From: Aigarchaeota archaeon
GTDB taxonomy: Archaea > Thermoproteota > Nitrososphaeria_A > Caldarchaeales > Wolframiiraptoraceae
Assembly (NCBI GenBank): GCA_025059205.1
Contig: JANXDS010000001.1
Span: 1-64,000 of the forward strand
Direction: 5' to 3'
Length of the DNA: 64,000 bases
The translations under genes and the position numbers were made by a program. A model generated the notes under the pieces. It did no database searches, was not told the DNA's origin, and worked only from the letters and a program-made list of their open reading frames with translations. Below, piece by piece: positions 1-6,837 of the stretch (the first letter of the stretch is position 1; the number at the start of each line of letters is the position of its first letter).

Positions 1-1575
1 CGTGACGGTTCTTCCGAAAAACCTGCTGAGGAAAGCGATACCTGCGGGTGTTCCGAATGCACTCGCAACCCTTTCGACAGCTTCTCGATATCTTTTTTCT
101 CGTTCTAATTGTTTTATTTTTTCTAAATGCGCCGCTTCTAACTCCGCCAATGCCCGTTCAAGTTTTTGGAGTTCTTCTCGATACTCGGCGAGCAATTCTT
201 CACGATACGCTTGAAGTTTGGGAGGGCCGCCTCGACGATACCTTTCTTCTATTTGCGGTATTGTCATTCTCAAAAAATCTATTTGGGCCCGAAGGGCGTG
301 CCGTGGAGATCTTAAAAGTTCTTCGTAGGTCAGCTCCGTTTTCCCGTAGTAGTATTGTCTCAATTGCCCTAACGATGAATACCATGCAAGAGGTATCGGG
401 AGGCCGTAGTTCTTCACTTCTTCAACTGAATAACCAGCCCATCCTCCAACACCACCAGCCCTTTGCATTCTAAGCAATTCGCTCCAACGTCCTTGAGCGG
501 CAAGCTGGGCTTCAAGACCATACCTGCCCGCATACCAGGGAACGCTGCGCTCAAAATCTAGTCTCATTTTTGCGTTGATTTCCTGAACTTTCATGTAAGC
601 ATCGTAGACAATGCTGGCAACATAATCGGCATAGCTTGCAAATTCTTGACCTGAAATTTTTATAGTCTGTCTCATCTTATCAAAAGATGTTGAGACCGAA
701 CTTGCCATAATTTCAGCACCAGATGCAACGTTTTTGAAAGTTTCAGAAGCTGTACCATGGAACGACGCTAGGCTCTTTTCTGCAGCGACTGATTGAGAAC
801 TTACCGTCGCGAAGAATGTCGTTACGGCCATAGCCGCGCCCGCTAACAAGGCCCAGCCCGGAGGGCCGAGGAGTGCTTTGAAAATCGCAAGAGGTTTTGA
901 TGCTGTTGCGGCCGCGGCACCTACCGCTGCTATTCCTCCAGCCGCCGCAAGATGACCGGGTACTGAAGCTAAACCTGCTGCAGCTGATGCTGCCTGAGCA
1001 GCGGCAAGTTGTGCCGATGTTGCTGCCGCAACTCTCTTGACAGCTATAAGTGCGCTAAGTGACTTATATAGCTCCATAAACTTTGGCACGAGAGTTATTG
1101 CGTTTACGCCGAGCGTTGTCATCTGGAAGATAGTCTCGGTTTGTGCTTGGTTCATTTTTCTCTGCGCTTCATGCAGCCTTTCGAGTGCTCTTCTTGCTTG
1201 CTCACTATTCGGTCCAAATCTTTCGACAGCGTCGTTGTAATCTTTCTGTGCTTGGTTGAGTGCTATTTGGGCCGCGCTTAATCTCGTTTGCATGACATTC
1301 CACTGCATCATAATGCCATTAAGACCGCCCATGACGCTGCCGAATTTGCCGAGTGTGTCCTTAAAAGCCTCAAAAGTTAGACCAGCGCCGCTTGCTTCTT
1401 CTTTCAGGACACGGATGATTTTTTGCTGCTCGCGGATTTCTTTGTATAATTCGTTGAAAGACCGCCTGGCAACCTCGTTGCCTCTTCGCATCTCAATTAT
1501 CGCAGAAGTTACGTCTTTGAATGTAGGTGTAGCGTTATCTATGCCCTTTAACCTGATAGAAACTTCATAATCCAT
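1..1575 (-). CDS. Phage tail tape measure protein (C-terminus beyond the window)
   Basis: The frame is open from an ATG at 1575 to the left edge, giving at least 525 residues. The tape measure fixes tail length and is packed inside the tail tube before DNA ejection. The N-terminal third is helical and coiled-coil-like, rich in Glu, Arg and Gln. Residues about 180-260 form a long Ala/Gly-rich hydrophobic stretch with membrane-like segments, typical of tape measures. After that comes a charged helical region containing many Glu-Lys-Leu repeats. It is the last visible gene of the leftward tail block, after a small membrane protein. There is no long minus-strand competitor. The identification rests on length, composition and position rather than on a specific motif, since this family diverges rapidly. 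Confidence 0.8.
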   Translation of the reverse strand, partial: MDYEVSIRLKGIDNATPTFKDVTSAIIEMRRGNEVARRSFNELYKEIREQQKIIRVLKEEASGAGLTFEAFKDTLGKFGSVMGGLNGIMMQWNVMQTRLSAAQIALNQAQKDYNDAVERFGPNSEQARRALERLHEAQRKMNQAQTETIFQMTTLGVNAITLVPKFMELYKSLSALIAVKRVAAATSAQLAAAQAASAAAGLASVPGHLAAAGGIAAVGAAAATASKPLAIFKALLGPPGWALLAGAAMAVTTFFATVSSQSVAAEKSLASFHGTASETFKNVASGAEIMASSVSTSFDKMRQTIKISGQEFASYADYVASIVYDAYMKVQEINAKMRLDFERSVPWYAGRYGLEAQLAAQGRWSELLRMQRAGGVGGWAGYSVEEVKNYGLPIPLAWYSSLGQLRQYYYGKTELTYEELLRSPRHALRAQIDFLRMTIPQIEERYRRGGPPKLQAYREELLAEYREELQKLERALAELEAAHLEKIKQLEREKRYREAVERVASAFGTPAGIAFLSRFFGRTVT

Positions 1576-1651
1576 ACTCAACCCTAACGACACCTACCGT
1601 GGACGTCATAACATTGCATACGTGAATTACCAGGACCGAGCGTTACAGTAT

Positions 1652-1822
1652 TTATCTTCGTATTGTATGGTGCCCCTTCGTTAAACTCCAAATCAGGATG
1701 GCAGAGAATATAAAGACAAAACCTATGGTGCCCACGACAAAAAGCTCGTAAAGTATGGCATAGATCAAAAGGATAAGCCCGATGGTCAGTAGTCCAAGAA
1801 CGTAGGCAATACGAATGTTCAT
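1652..1822 (-). CDS. Small two-helix membrane protein (viral)
   Basis: A 56-residue ORF starting at an ATG and ending in TAA. It begins MNIRIAYVLG and consists almost entirely of two hydrophobic segments (residues about 5-25 and 28-47) followed by a short basic tail (KGHHTIRR). It sits between the gp10-like gene and the tape measure on the same strand. It could be a minor tail or membrane-interacting protein or a holin-like protein. No family is recognised. It is preferred over a longer overlapping frame in the same stretch because that one is Cys/His/Arg-rich without a sensible fold, while this one has a clear membrane-protein pattern. Confidence 0.55.
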   Translation of the reverse strand: MNIRIAYVLGLLTIGLILLIYAILYELFVVGTIGFVFIFSAILIWSLTKGHHTIRR

Positions 1823-1898
1823 ATCCGTTAGCTCTGCGGAAACCTAACTTAAGTTTTCCTGGACTTTGGCACGTCATGGTACTTAACCCAAGCACGTT

Positions 1899-2345
1899 TT
1901 AACCACCGTCTTGTATTCCGTTCAGGATCTCTTGGGCAATCTTAGGGAGAAGGACACGCATCGAATCTACTAGATACGTCTGTAATGGTACAGGTTCCGT
2001 TCCTGGATGAAGCACTTTTCTTGCGAAGATTGTAAGGCCGTTTATCTCAAACTTTAACGCCTTCGCGTTAGTCGGCTTTATAACGTGGGGCCTTGTTCCG
2101 TAAAAGACGAAAGGTGCATAACGTGCATTGACGTCTCCGACAACCACTCGCCACTCGTATGCCGACGTCGCCTCACTCCTTACCGAGCCCCTTAGCTTGC
2201 CCGTCTTAACTGGTGTAATGTCCTTTAAGATATTCTCAACACATTTAGCGGAGACATTGATTAGCTCGCTCAGGGTTTTAGATACCGTTCTCTCACTTAG
2301 CACCTCGAAAACCATCTCGAAACCGTTATCATCTACCCAGATCAT
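1899..2345 (-). CDS. HK97 gp10-like tail/neck protein
   Basis: 148 residues. Family features are visible: an N-terminal helical region, the segment TPVKTGKLRGS near residues 64-74, and a later GTRPHVIKP (about 103-111), the arrangement seen in HK97-gp10-like minor tail and tail-completion proteins. These act at the neck or head-tail interface. Its ATG overlaps the stop of the preceding small ORF (ATGA), so the two are translationally linked. In most siphoviruses this gene lies upstream of the tail tube gene; here it is downstream, between the chaperone ORFs and the tape measure, so the local order is rearranged. Confidence 0.75.
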   Translation of the reverse strand: MIWVDDNGFEMVFEVLSERTVSKTLSELINVSAKCVENILKDITPVKTGKLRGSVRSEATSAYEWRVVVGDVNARYAPFVFYGTRPHVIKPTNAKALKFEINGLTIFARKVLHPGTEPVPLQTYLVDSMRVLLPKIAQEILNGIQDGG

Positions 2346-2515
2346 GCCCTTCCCCTCATCATCCTCTTAATCTCTTGCTTGTATAACTCAGCGATCTTCA
2401 AATCTAACACAAACTCTAGTATGCTACTAGAGAGCAACTCGCTTGGTCTTATCCCAAGTTCAAATGCGAGCGATGCTATGCCCAGGATCAACCTTTCACC
2501 CTCAATACTCTCCAC
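2342..2515 (-). CDS. Possible second tail assembly chaperone ORF (GT-like extension)
   Basis: A 57-codon ORF, readable from a GTG at 2515 to a TGA overlapping the next ATG. It overlaps the end of the preceding 96-residue gene by 14 nt in a different frame. The product is helical, ending KQEIKRMMRGRA. No Shine-Dalgarno-like sequence precedes the GTG. The frame extends upstream past the GTG as far as a TAG about 20 nt before it, so entry by ribosomal frameshifting on the A/T run (GAAAAATTT, near 2517-2525) is possible. The position, small size and overlap resemble the lambda G/GT pair, where a frameshift fuses two chaperone parts. Which mechanism operates cannot be told from sequence. Confidence 0.5.
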   Translation of the reverse strand: MESIEGERLILGIASLAFELGIRPSELLSSSILEFVLDLKIAELYKQEIKRMMRGRA

Positions 2516-2792
2516 GAAATTTTTCGTAAAGTTCTATTGCTTCCTTGAGCTGCCTGTTCTCTTCGATGTTGATTATGCTGAGCAGCCTACTCCACAGCTC
2601 CCTCGGAGGTTTAGGTATGACGCACATGTCCATGAGTTTTTCTATCGCCTGCTCCAGCTCCTCGCCCCTCTTGATAGCCTCTTCAGCACTCTTTGGCGCG
2701 TTTAACCTTCTGTCATCTATGAATGCGAGTAGTGGCCATGCCTTCACTGTCAACCTTATTTCGTATTCTTCATCACCAAGCTTGACCTTCAT
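2502..2792 (-). CDS. Tail assembly chaperone-like protein
   Basis: 96 residues, starting MKVKLGDEEY, two bases after the tail tube stop. The N-terminal part is a short beta-like segment followed by charged helices. Tail assembly chaperones of siphoviruses have this size and sit directly downstream of the tube gene, binding the tape measure during tail assembly. The overlap with a second small ORF in another frame strengthens this reading. There is no catalytic motif. The call is from gene order and overlap architecture, so it is moderately sure. Confidence 0.6.
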   Translation of the reverse strand: MKVKLGDEEYEIRLTVKAWPLLAFIDDRRLNAPKSAEEAIKRGEELEQAIEKLMDMCVIPKPPRELWSRLLSIINIEENRQLKEAIELYEKFRGEY

Positions 2793-2794
2793 AC

Positions 2795-3682
2795 TTAGTA
2801 CTCCCTATCGTCGTTCACGAGCATTATCTTGACGGAGTCTTGCACGTTTGATTTTAGCGCCGCAAACTCGAAATTAGCCACAAGAATTTCCCGGCCGCGA
2901 ACTTCGACTTTGGCATCCGTGTATACAAAGCGCTTTATGTCAAATTCTATACGGTGATCACCCTTCTCAAATCTGATGTTTAGGTCTCTCGACGCTAGCG
3001 AGAGAAAGTCTTGATATTCTGCATCGCTTTCGAAGTCTAAATCAAAAGAACCAGTGACCTCAAACTTTTTCGGTTTCAGCTTCTGTAGGTAGCTGTCACC
3101 TAAAACATGAATCCGTTCGAGGTTGTTATTCATCTTGAGCGTTATGCGCCTTGGTCTCTTCGTCACACCGCCAATCGTTATCCACACATCTCCATGCGTA
3201 AAGTCTTCTTTTTCCGTGAAACTTGGGCTGCTAACGTCGCCGAGCATGAGCTGTCTCCCTATGATTCCTGCCCTAACCCTTGCCTTGCCAACTTCAGCCA
3301 CCACCTCTAAACTATCTACAATAGCGCCTACAACTACCTTCTCTTTCACGTTATCTAGGCCGGAGCGAAGAGTCAACGATGGAAGAGATTCGGCTACAGA
3401 AAATACGTGCATATAAGGTCCTGTTCCGCTCGTTACAACGCTACCAAGACATGATAGCAGTAAATGGCCTATTTGCTGAGAATTCAAGTAGAGTTCGATC
3501 TCACCTTCGACATACTCCTCGCCCCTTGCCGCTCTGGTAATCTGTCTATCAGCTACGGTATCCTTGTTGAGCATCGTTGTCCTTCTTACCGCCATATTTT
3601 CACGAATTATATCGTACCAACTGGTCGCTGCCGCCGCCACCCCGTACGTACTTTCCTTTCCAACCCCAAGGTATCTAGGCAT
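2795..3682 (-). CDS. Major tail tube protein
   Basis: 295 residues. The start, MPRYLGVGKESTYGVAA, matches the N-terminal pattern typical of phage tail tube proteins (a 'G.GKESTYGT' segment followed by a beta-rich body). The rest is beta-strand-rich with GEI.LYL and GSFDLDFES segments expected of a tube or sheath-like barrel. These proteins polymerise as hexameric rings around the tape measure. The gene has a good ribosome binding site (AGGAGGTG, about 6 nt before the ATG). It lies between a small hydrophobic protein gene and the chaperone-like gene, as expected for a siphovirus tail block. Confidence 0.8.
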   Translation of the reverse strand: MPRYLGVGKESTYGVAAAATSWYDIIRENMAVRRTTMLNKDTVADRQITRAARGEEYVEGEIELYLNSQQIGHLLLSCLGSVVTSGTGPYMHVFSVAESLPSLTLRSGLDNVKEKVVVGAIVDSLEVVAEVGKARVRAGIIGRQLMLGDVSSPSFTEKEDFTHGDVWITIGGVTKRPRRITLKMNNNLERIHVLGDSYLQKLKPKKFEVTGSFDLDFESDAEYQDFLSLASRDLNIRFEKGDHRIEFDIKRFVYTDAKVEVRGREILVANFEFAALKSNVQDSVKIMLVNDDREY

Positions 3683-3683
3683 G

Positions 3684-3842
3684 TTAACACCTCCTTTTAA
3701 GTTCCGTTTTGATGTCCTTCAACGCCTTGATGATGGCACCAAGAACTATCGGCACGATGGCAAGTCTCGGCTCAACCTCAGCCATAGCGGCGAAGAAGCT
3801 CGTCAGGCCCGTTAACAGGACCACGTAGTCTTCCCAATTCAT
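3684..3842 (-). CDS. Small hydrophobic protein (viral)
   Basis: A 52-residue ORF (start MNWEDYVVLLTGL) with one or two short hydrophobic helices and a basic C-terminus (KTELKRRC). Its ATG overlaps the TGA of the preceding 180-residue membrane protein by four bases, and its stop lies just before the tail tube ATG, so it belongs to the same transcript. The size and pattern would suit a holin-like or membrane-anchor role, but no family is recognised. Confidence 0.6.
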   Translation of the reverse strand: MNWEDYVVLLTGLTSFFAAMAEVEPRLAIVPIVLGAIIKALKDIKTELKRRC

Positions 3843-4381
3843 CTTTTCTCACCCAACCTCCTCGCCCTTTCGGGCTTTTGCGCCCTCGTTCTCCGAGGAT
3901 GCGCAGCCCTTTCCTCCCATTTCTCGTTGAGACGCATAAGCCACAAACCAACTAGCACGAAGACGAACAGAATTGCTGCAAGGGGAACGAGTATTATCTT
4001 AGCCTTCCTAAATTCTCCACTTAGGCCTACCAAGGCTAAGGCCGTGGCCACGTAACCACCTCCAGCATACAGGACGGCTTTCCTGAATCCCCTGGAAATC
4101 AGAGCCAGCCTCCATGCGGCAAAGGCCATAACGCATGCGGAGAATACCGTAAGCAAGCCGAAAGCGACGGCAAGGTGCGGCTCAGAGGTTACTCTTGTGT
4201 ACCATTCCACGAAGGATGTCGTGGCTCCAGCAAGGTACTCGGGGATGACGTTCATCGGCCATGTGATCGTCTTGACTATGGCCTCCAGCGTTACCTTCGG
4301 CTGTATGTAGAAAGCGGTCGTTAAAGCACCGATGATGAACGACAGAATAGACGCAAGCAATAGGAAAAGGTATCTCTTCAT
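3839..4381 (-). CDS. Multi-spanning membrane protein (viral, unknown function)
   Basis: 180 residues with about four hydrophobic segments: residues 4-26, 71-93, 103-122 and 129-149. The C-terminal tail of about 30 residues is very basic (RRTRAQKPERARRL). It overlaps the upstream tail-terminator-like gene (ATG within its stop region) and the downstream 52-residue hydrophobic gene (ATGA overlap), so all three are co-translated. A two-gene membrane cassette inside a tail operon could be a lysis or egress module, or could encode membrane-associated virion components. The sequence does not decide. Confidence 0.6.
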   Translation of the reverse strand: MKRYLFLLLASILSFIIGALTTAFYIQPKVTLEAIVKTITWPMNVIPEYLAGATTSFVEWYTRVTSEPHLAVAFGLLTVFSACVMAFAAWRLALISRGFRKAVLYAGGGYVATALALVGLSGEFRKAKIILVPLAAILFVFVLVGLWLMRLNEKWEERAAHPRRTRAQKPERARRLGEKR

Positions 4382-4806
4382 GCCTCTAGCTCAACCTCAA
4401 CCCTATGGATCCATACATGACCGTAATCGCCCGCTCCAGTTCTACCTTCGACCCTCTCGAACTCAACGCTTGGATATGCGAAGACCGTGAACTCTTTTAT
4501 GCCGAGAGTCCTGTCTGCCATTATGGCATCGTAAATAGCCCAGTGGATGCGCTTTGCTTCTTCATAGCTCCTTCCCGGCTCTCCGCTCAGCGTTTCTATC
4601 ACGTACTCGAAAGTCCACCTATGCTGCCTCTTGGTGCCGCTGACCCTCAGGTCTTGACTCCTTCCCCTCCTGACCCACACATAAATGCGTGGGAAAGTGC
4701 TGATGCTTGGATGTTCAGCAACTGATACGCTTTGGACACCTTTTACACTCTTGGCTATCTCTACGAGTTTACCCTCAACGATGTTAAACTTTTCTATCGT
4801 TGACAT
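4378..4806 (-). CDS. Tail terminator-like protein
   Basis: 142 residues from the ATG at 4806. An in-frame ATG at 4824 would add six residues, but a TATA element (TTTATAA on this strand, 4828-4834) sits only a few bases before it and about 25 nt before 4806, which suits leaderless initiation at 4806. The alpha/beta pattern (N-terminal helix, strand IYVWVRRG, central YVIETLSGEPGRSYEEAKRI, C-terminal strands VWIHRVEVELE) and size resemble tail terminator or tail-completion proteins of siphoviruses. It is the first gene of the leftward tail block. The assignment is by fold pattern and position, not by a diagnostic motif. Confidence 0.5.
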   Translation of the reverse strand: MSTIEKFNIVEGKLVEIAKSVKGVQSVSVAEHPSISTFPRIYVWVRRGRSQDLRVSGTKRQHRWTFEYVIETLSGEPGRSYEEAKRIHWAIYDAIMADRTLGIKEFTVFAYPSVEFERVEGRTGAGDYGHVWIHRVEVELEA

Positions 4807-4824
4807 CTGACATTTTGCGTTCAT

Positions 4825-4911
4825 GGGTTATAAATTAGATTAGCCGGCAGATGTTCGGAGAGGCCGCTCGGCCGGCTCTCTTTATTTCTTACTCGTTTAG
4901 CCCTCAAATTT
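4825..4911. promoter_or_regulatory. Divergent viral promoter region with 7-bp inverted repeat
   Basis: The spacer separates the leftward tail block from the rightward connector/terminase block. A TATA-like element at 4828-4834, read on the minus strand, is 25 nt from the start at 4806. A second (TTTATTTC, 4881-4888), read on the plus strand, is about 27 nt before the GTG at 4912. Between them lies a perfect inverted repeat, AGCCGGC at 4842-4848 and GCCGGCT at 4871-4877, with a GC-rich spacer. Such symmetric positioning suggests an operator controlling both virion blocks. Elements are visible directly; function is inferred. Confidence 0.55.
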
Positions 4912-5247
4912 GTGACATACGCTTCAAGAAGTATGGTTATAGAACGTCTGGTCCCGAACCCGGCCGAGAGGTCAGACTTCGAGAAGGTTTACGGCGCAGA
5001 CATAGATAGCAAGCTCCAAGCTGCTGATGCATTCATAGACGCGATGCTACAAGGATACGTTGATGTACCGTTGAATAATCCACCAAGAATATTGACGGAA
5101 GCTGCGGCTGACTGCGCCGCGGCACTCTTCCTCTTTGATAGAAAAGATGTTGAGAGGGCAAGAGAACTTATGGTAAGATGCGAGAAGTTAGTGGAGACTT
5201 TCCGCTCAAGATTTAGATATTTTGGCTTGACGGGTGCAATAAAATGA
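4912..5247 (+). CDS. Phage gp6-like head-tail connector protein
   Basis: 111 residues from a GTG start that would be leaderless given the TATA element at 4881-4888. It is mainly helical: an N-terminal DSKLQAADAFIDAMLQGYVDVPL segment, then ILTEAAADCAAALFL, and a long C-terminal helix. This pattern matches the gp6/DUF1320-like connectors that attach to the portal and form the head-tail adaptor ring. Its stop overlaps the start of the next gene (ATGA). It is the first gene of the rightward block, although no portal gene accompanies it here. Confidence 0.6.
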   Translation: MTYASRSMVIERLVPNPAERSDFEKVYGADIDSKLQAADAFIDAMLQGYVDVPLNNPPRILTEAAADCAAALFLFDRKDVERARELMVRCEKLVETFRSRFRYFGLTGAIK

Positions 5248-5678
5248 CGGAACTTAACAAACAATTGAAGAAGCTCAGAAAAGGTGATTGGGTCAAAGTC
5301 GTTTGGCTTGATGCCGCAACGATATCAAAGGTGCCCGTGGACGTAAACGTAAATGAAATCCCAATCGCAACCGTGACAGAAACTGTTGGTCAATTCGTTG
5401 GGATACTGAAGGACGAGAAGTTTCATGCTCCGCACCTCATAGTCGTTACGGAAAGGAGTGGTGACACGGAGACGTGGACGTCCATACCACTCGTTCTACT
5501 CAAGAAGGTTATGAGGCTTGTCGAAAAGGACGCGCTCAAGTCACTCAAGGTTTACACAAAGAATGGGGGTTTTGAGGGCGTTAACACGATTCTCCTAAAA
5601 GCAAGGCCCGAAGGTGTTGCGCGTGAAGAAAAGGGAGCTGCCCCAAAAAAGAGCCAGAATAACCATAAGGGTCGGTAG
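5244..5678 (+). CDS. Viral protein of unknown function, barrel-like N-terminus
   Basis: 144 residues overlapping the connector gene by four bases. The N-terminal half has the look of a small beta barrel (GDWVKVVWLDA, VGQFVGILKDE, PHLIVVTE). A helical segment follows (IPLVLLKKVMRLVEKDALKSLKV), and the C-terminus is Lys/Asn-rich. It could be a head-tail joining or decoration protein by position, but no family is recognised. Confidence 0.55.
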   Translation: MTELNKQLKKLRKGDWVKVVWLDAATISKVPVDVNVNEIPIATVTETVGQFVGILKDEKFHAPHLIVVTERSGDTETWTSIPLVLLKKVMRLVEKDALKSLKVYTKNGGFEGVNTILLKARPEGVAREEKGAAPKKSQNNHKGR

Positions 5679-5679
5679 G

Positions 5680-5859
5680 ATGAGGCTCTATGTCGGCCGC
5701 CAGGATTACTACGCCCTCATATCCTCAGCCTTTGCGGCAACGGCAATATACTTGCTACTGGCTGGGAGGACCGAAGGGTTATGGCAACTTGGGATATTCT
5801 TGTCCGGCTGGGGCTTCGGCAGCCTTATGGAAGCTTTGCTGGAGCGTAGAAGGTCATGA
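5680..5859 (+). CDS. Small membrane protein (viral)
   Basis: 59 residues from the ATG at 5680, which follows the previous stop by one base. A longer in-frame start upstream would overlap the preceding gene by about 65 nt and is less likely. Two hydrophobic helices (about residues 11-27 and 33-51) separated by a polar turn (GRTEG), ending in ALLERRRS. Unknown role. Its stop overlaps the next ATG (ATGA). Confidence 0.55.
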   Translation: MRLYVGRQDYYALISSAFAATAIYLLLAGRTEGLWQLGIFLSGWGFGSLMEALLERRRS

Positions 5860-6011
5860 GGGCCATTGAGTTTAGGTGCGAAGCATGCGACCAGGTCTTA
5901 GACCTCAAAGAGGTATACGATGGATGCTACCTGATAAGGTGTAACGTATGCGGTAGGATGTGGGTCTTGACGGTCGTAGAGCTTGAGCCCGAGGAGGACG
6001 GTCATGGGTAG
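5856..6011 (+). CDS. Small zinc-ribbon protein (viral)
   Basis: A 51-residue ORF (MRAIEFRCEACDQVL...). Two CxxC knuckles, CEAC at residues 8-11 and CNVC at about 29-32, form a typical zinc ribbon. An acidic tail (ELEPEEDGHG) follows. It overlaps both neighbours by a few bases and is clearly part of the operon. Such ribbons in viruses may bind DNA or partner proteins; here it directly precedes the small terminase candidate. Confidence 0.6.
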   Translation: MRAIEFRCEACDQVLDLKEVYDGCYLIRCNVCGRMWVLTVVELEPEEDGHG

Positions 6012-6612
6012 AAAGGGTAAGGGCATAGAGGAGAAGGTCGTCAACCTGTTGTCAAAAGGTCTTGGCTACGCTGAAGTTGCTAAAGAGGTCTACGGTGAGG
6101 CTACGCGAAAAACACTTAGTAGAGTATATACGATAGCAAAGAAGTATGAAGAAAAATTAGTTCAGCATCCTCGAAAAAATTTTTCCACACGTGCTGAACT
6201 AATCCGGCGTGAGTATGAACGCTTTAAGGAACTTTACAGACGTCTTAGGAAGCTCGGCCCAAAGCGGGACGAGCGGCTGCAGCAGGAGATAAAGCGGATT
6301 TTGCTGAAGCGTGCCCTGAAAGCCCAGAAGGACGCGGAGATTGTGCGGCGAAGTTTTGCGCAGGTCGAAAGCTGGCTTGACCATGATTTGGTAGCCAGGG
6401 AGCTTGCGGAAGAATGCTACAGCATGGCAAGACGCTGCTTCGAGGAAGGCGATATCAAGAACGGTCAGAAGTTTCTTGAGCTCGTGATAAAGTTTTTTAA
6501 GCTAAGCCAGAAGGCAAGGTTCGAGATAATGGCAGAAGAAGCGCAGAAAGCACTTGCGAAGATAGCCACGAAAAATGACGCCCCTCCCTCTTTGCAATCT
6601 GAAGAAGGATGA
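6004..6612 (+). CDS. Terminase small subunit-like DNA-binding protein
   Basis: 202 residues from ATG 6004, chosen because GAGGA lies about 8 nt upstream; a weaker in-frame start lies 21 nt earlier. Residues 1-50 form a helix-turn-helix (VVNLLSKGLGYAEVAKEVYG), as in small terminases that recognise the packaging site. The remainder is long charged helices (RREYERFKELYRRLRKL, EIKRILLKRALKAQKDAEIV) suited to oligomer formation. It lies upstream of the large terminase, the standard arrangement. The assignment rests on domain layout and position. Confidence 0.65.
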   Translation: MGRKGKGIEEKVVNLLSKGLGYAEVAKEVYGEATRKTLSRVYTIAKKYEEKLVQHPRKNFSTRAELIRREYERFKELYRRLRKLGPKRDERLQQEIKRILLKRALKAQKDAEIVRRSFAQVESWLDHDLVARELAEECYSMARRCFEEGDIKNGQKFLELVIKFFKLSQKARFEIMAEEAQKALAKIATKNDAPPSLQSEEG

Positions 6613-6628
6613 GCGGAAGCTTACTATT

Positions 6629-6829
6629 ATGAAGACCGTAATGTTTCAGTCGAAAATGATGAGTGAGGACCTCGACGGTGCTGTTTTCGACAGATGCTTC
6701 CGCAGCATGGACTATGACCACCATCCGGCTTACTGCCTGAAATGCGGCCATTCCGACGTCAAGGATCACCCCATAAAAGTTTACAACGATTACTGTCCAT
6801 TTTTTCGCTCAAAAACTGGCGTAATATAG
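6629..6829 (+). CDS. Small Cys/His-containing protein (viral)
   Basis: 66 residues from ATG 6629. The frame also has an ATG at 6575, which would overlap the small terminase gene by 38 nt, and another at 6656; no clear ribosome site decides. The C-terminal half has AYCLKCGHSDVK and NDYCPFF, giving three cysteines plus histidines that could bind one zinc ion. Located between small and large terminase genes. Function unknown; an HNH-type nuclease is not supported because the motif is absent. Confidence 0.5.
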   Translation: MKTVMFQSKMMSEDLDGAVFDRCFRSMDYDHHPAYCLKCGHSDVKDHPIKVYNDYCPFFRSKTGVI

Positions 6830-6837
6830 CATGAACC

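Noticed and set aside
1584-1895. A 103-codon minus-strand ORF
   Set aside because: It overlaps a much better membrane-protein frame (1652-1822) and its composition (many Cys, His, Arg) looks like a shadow.
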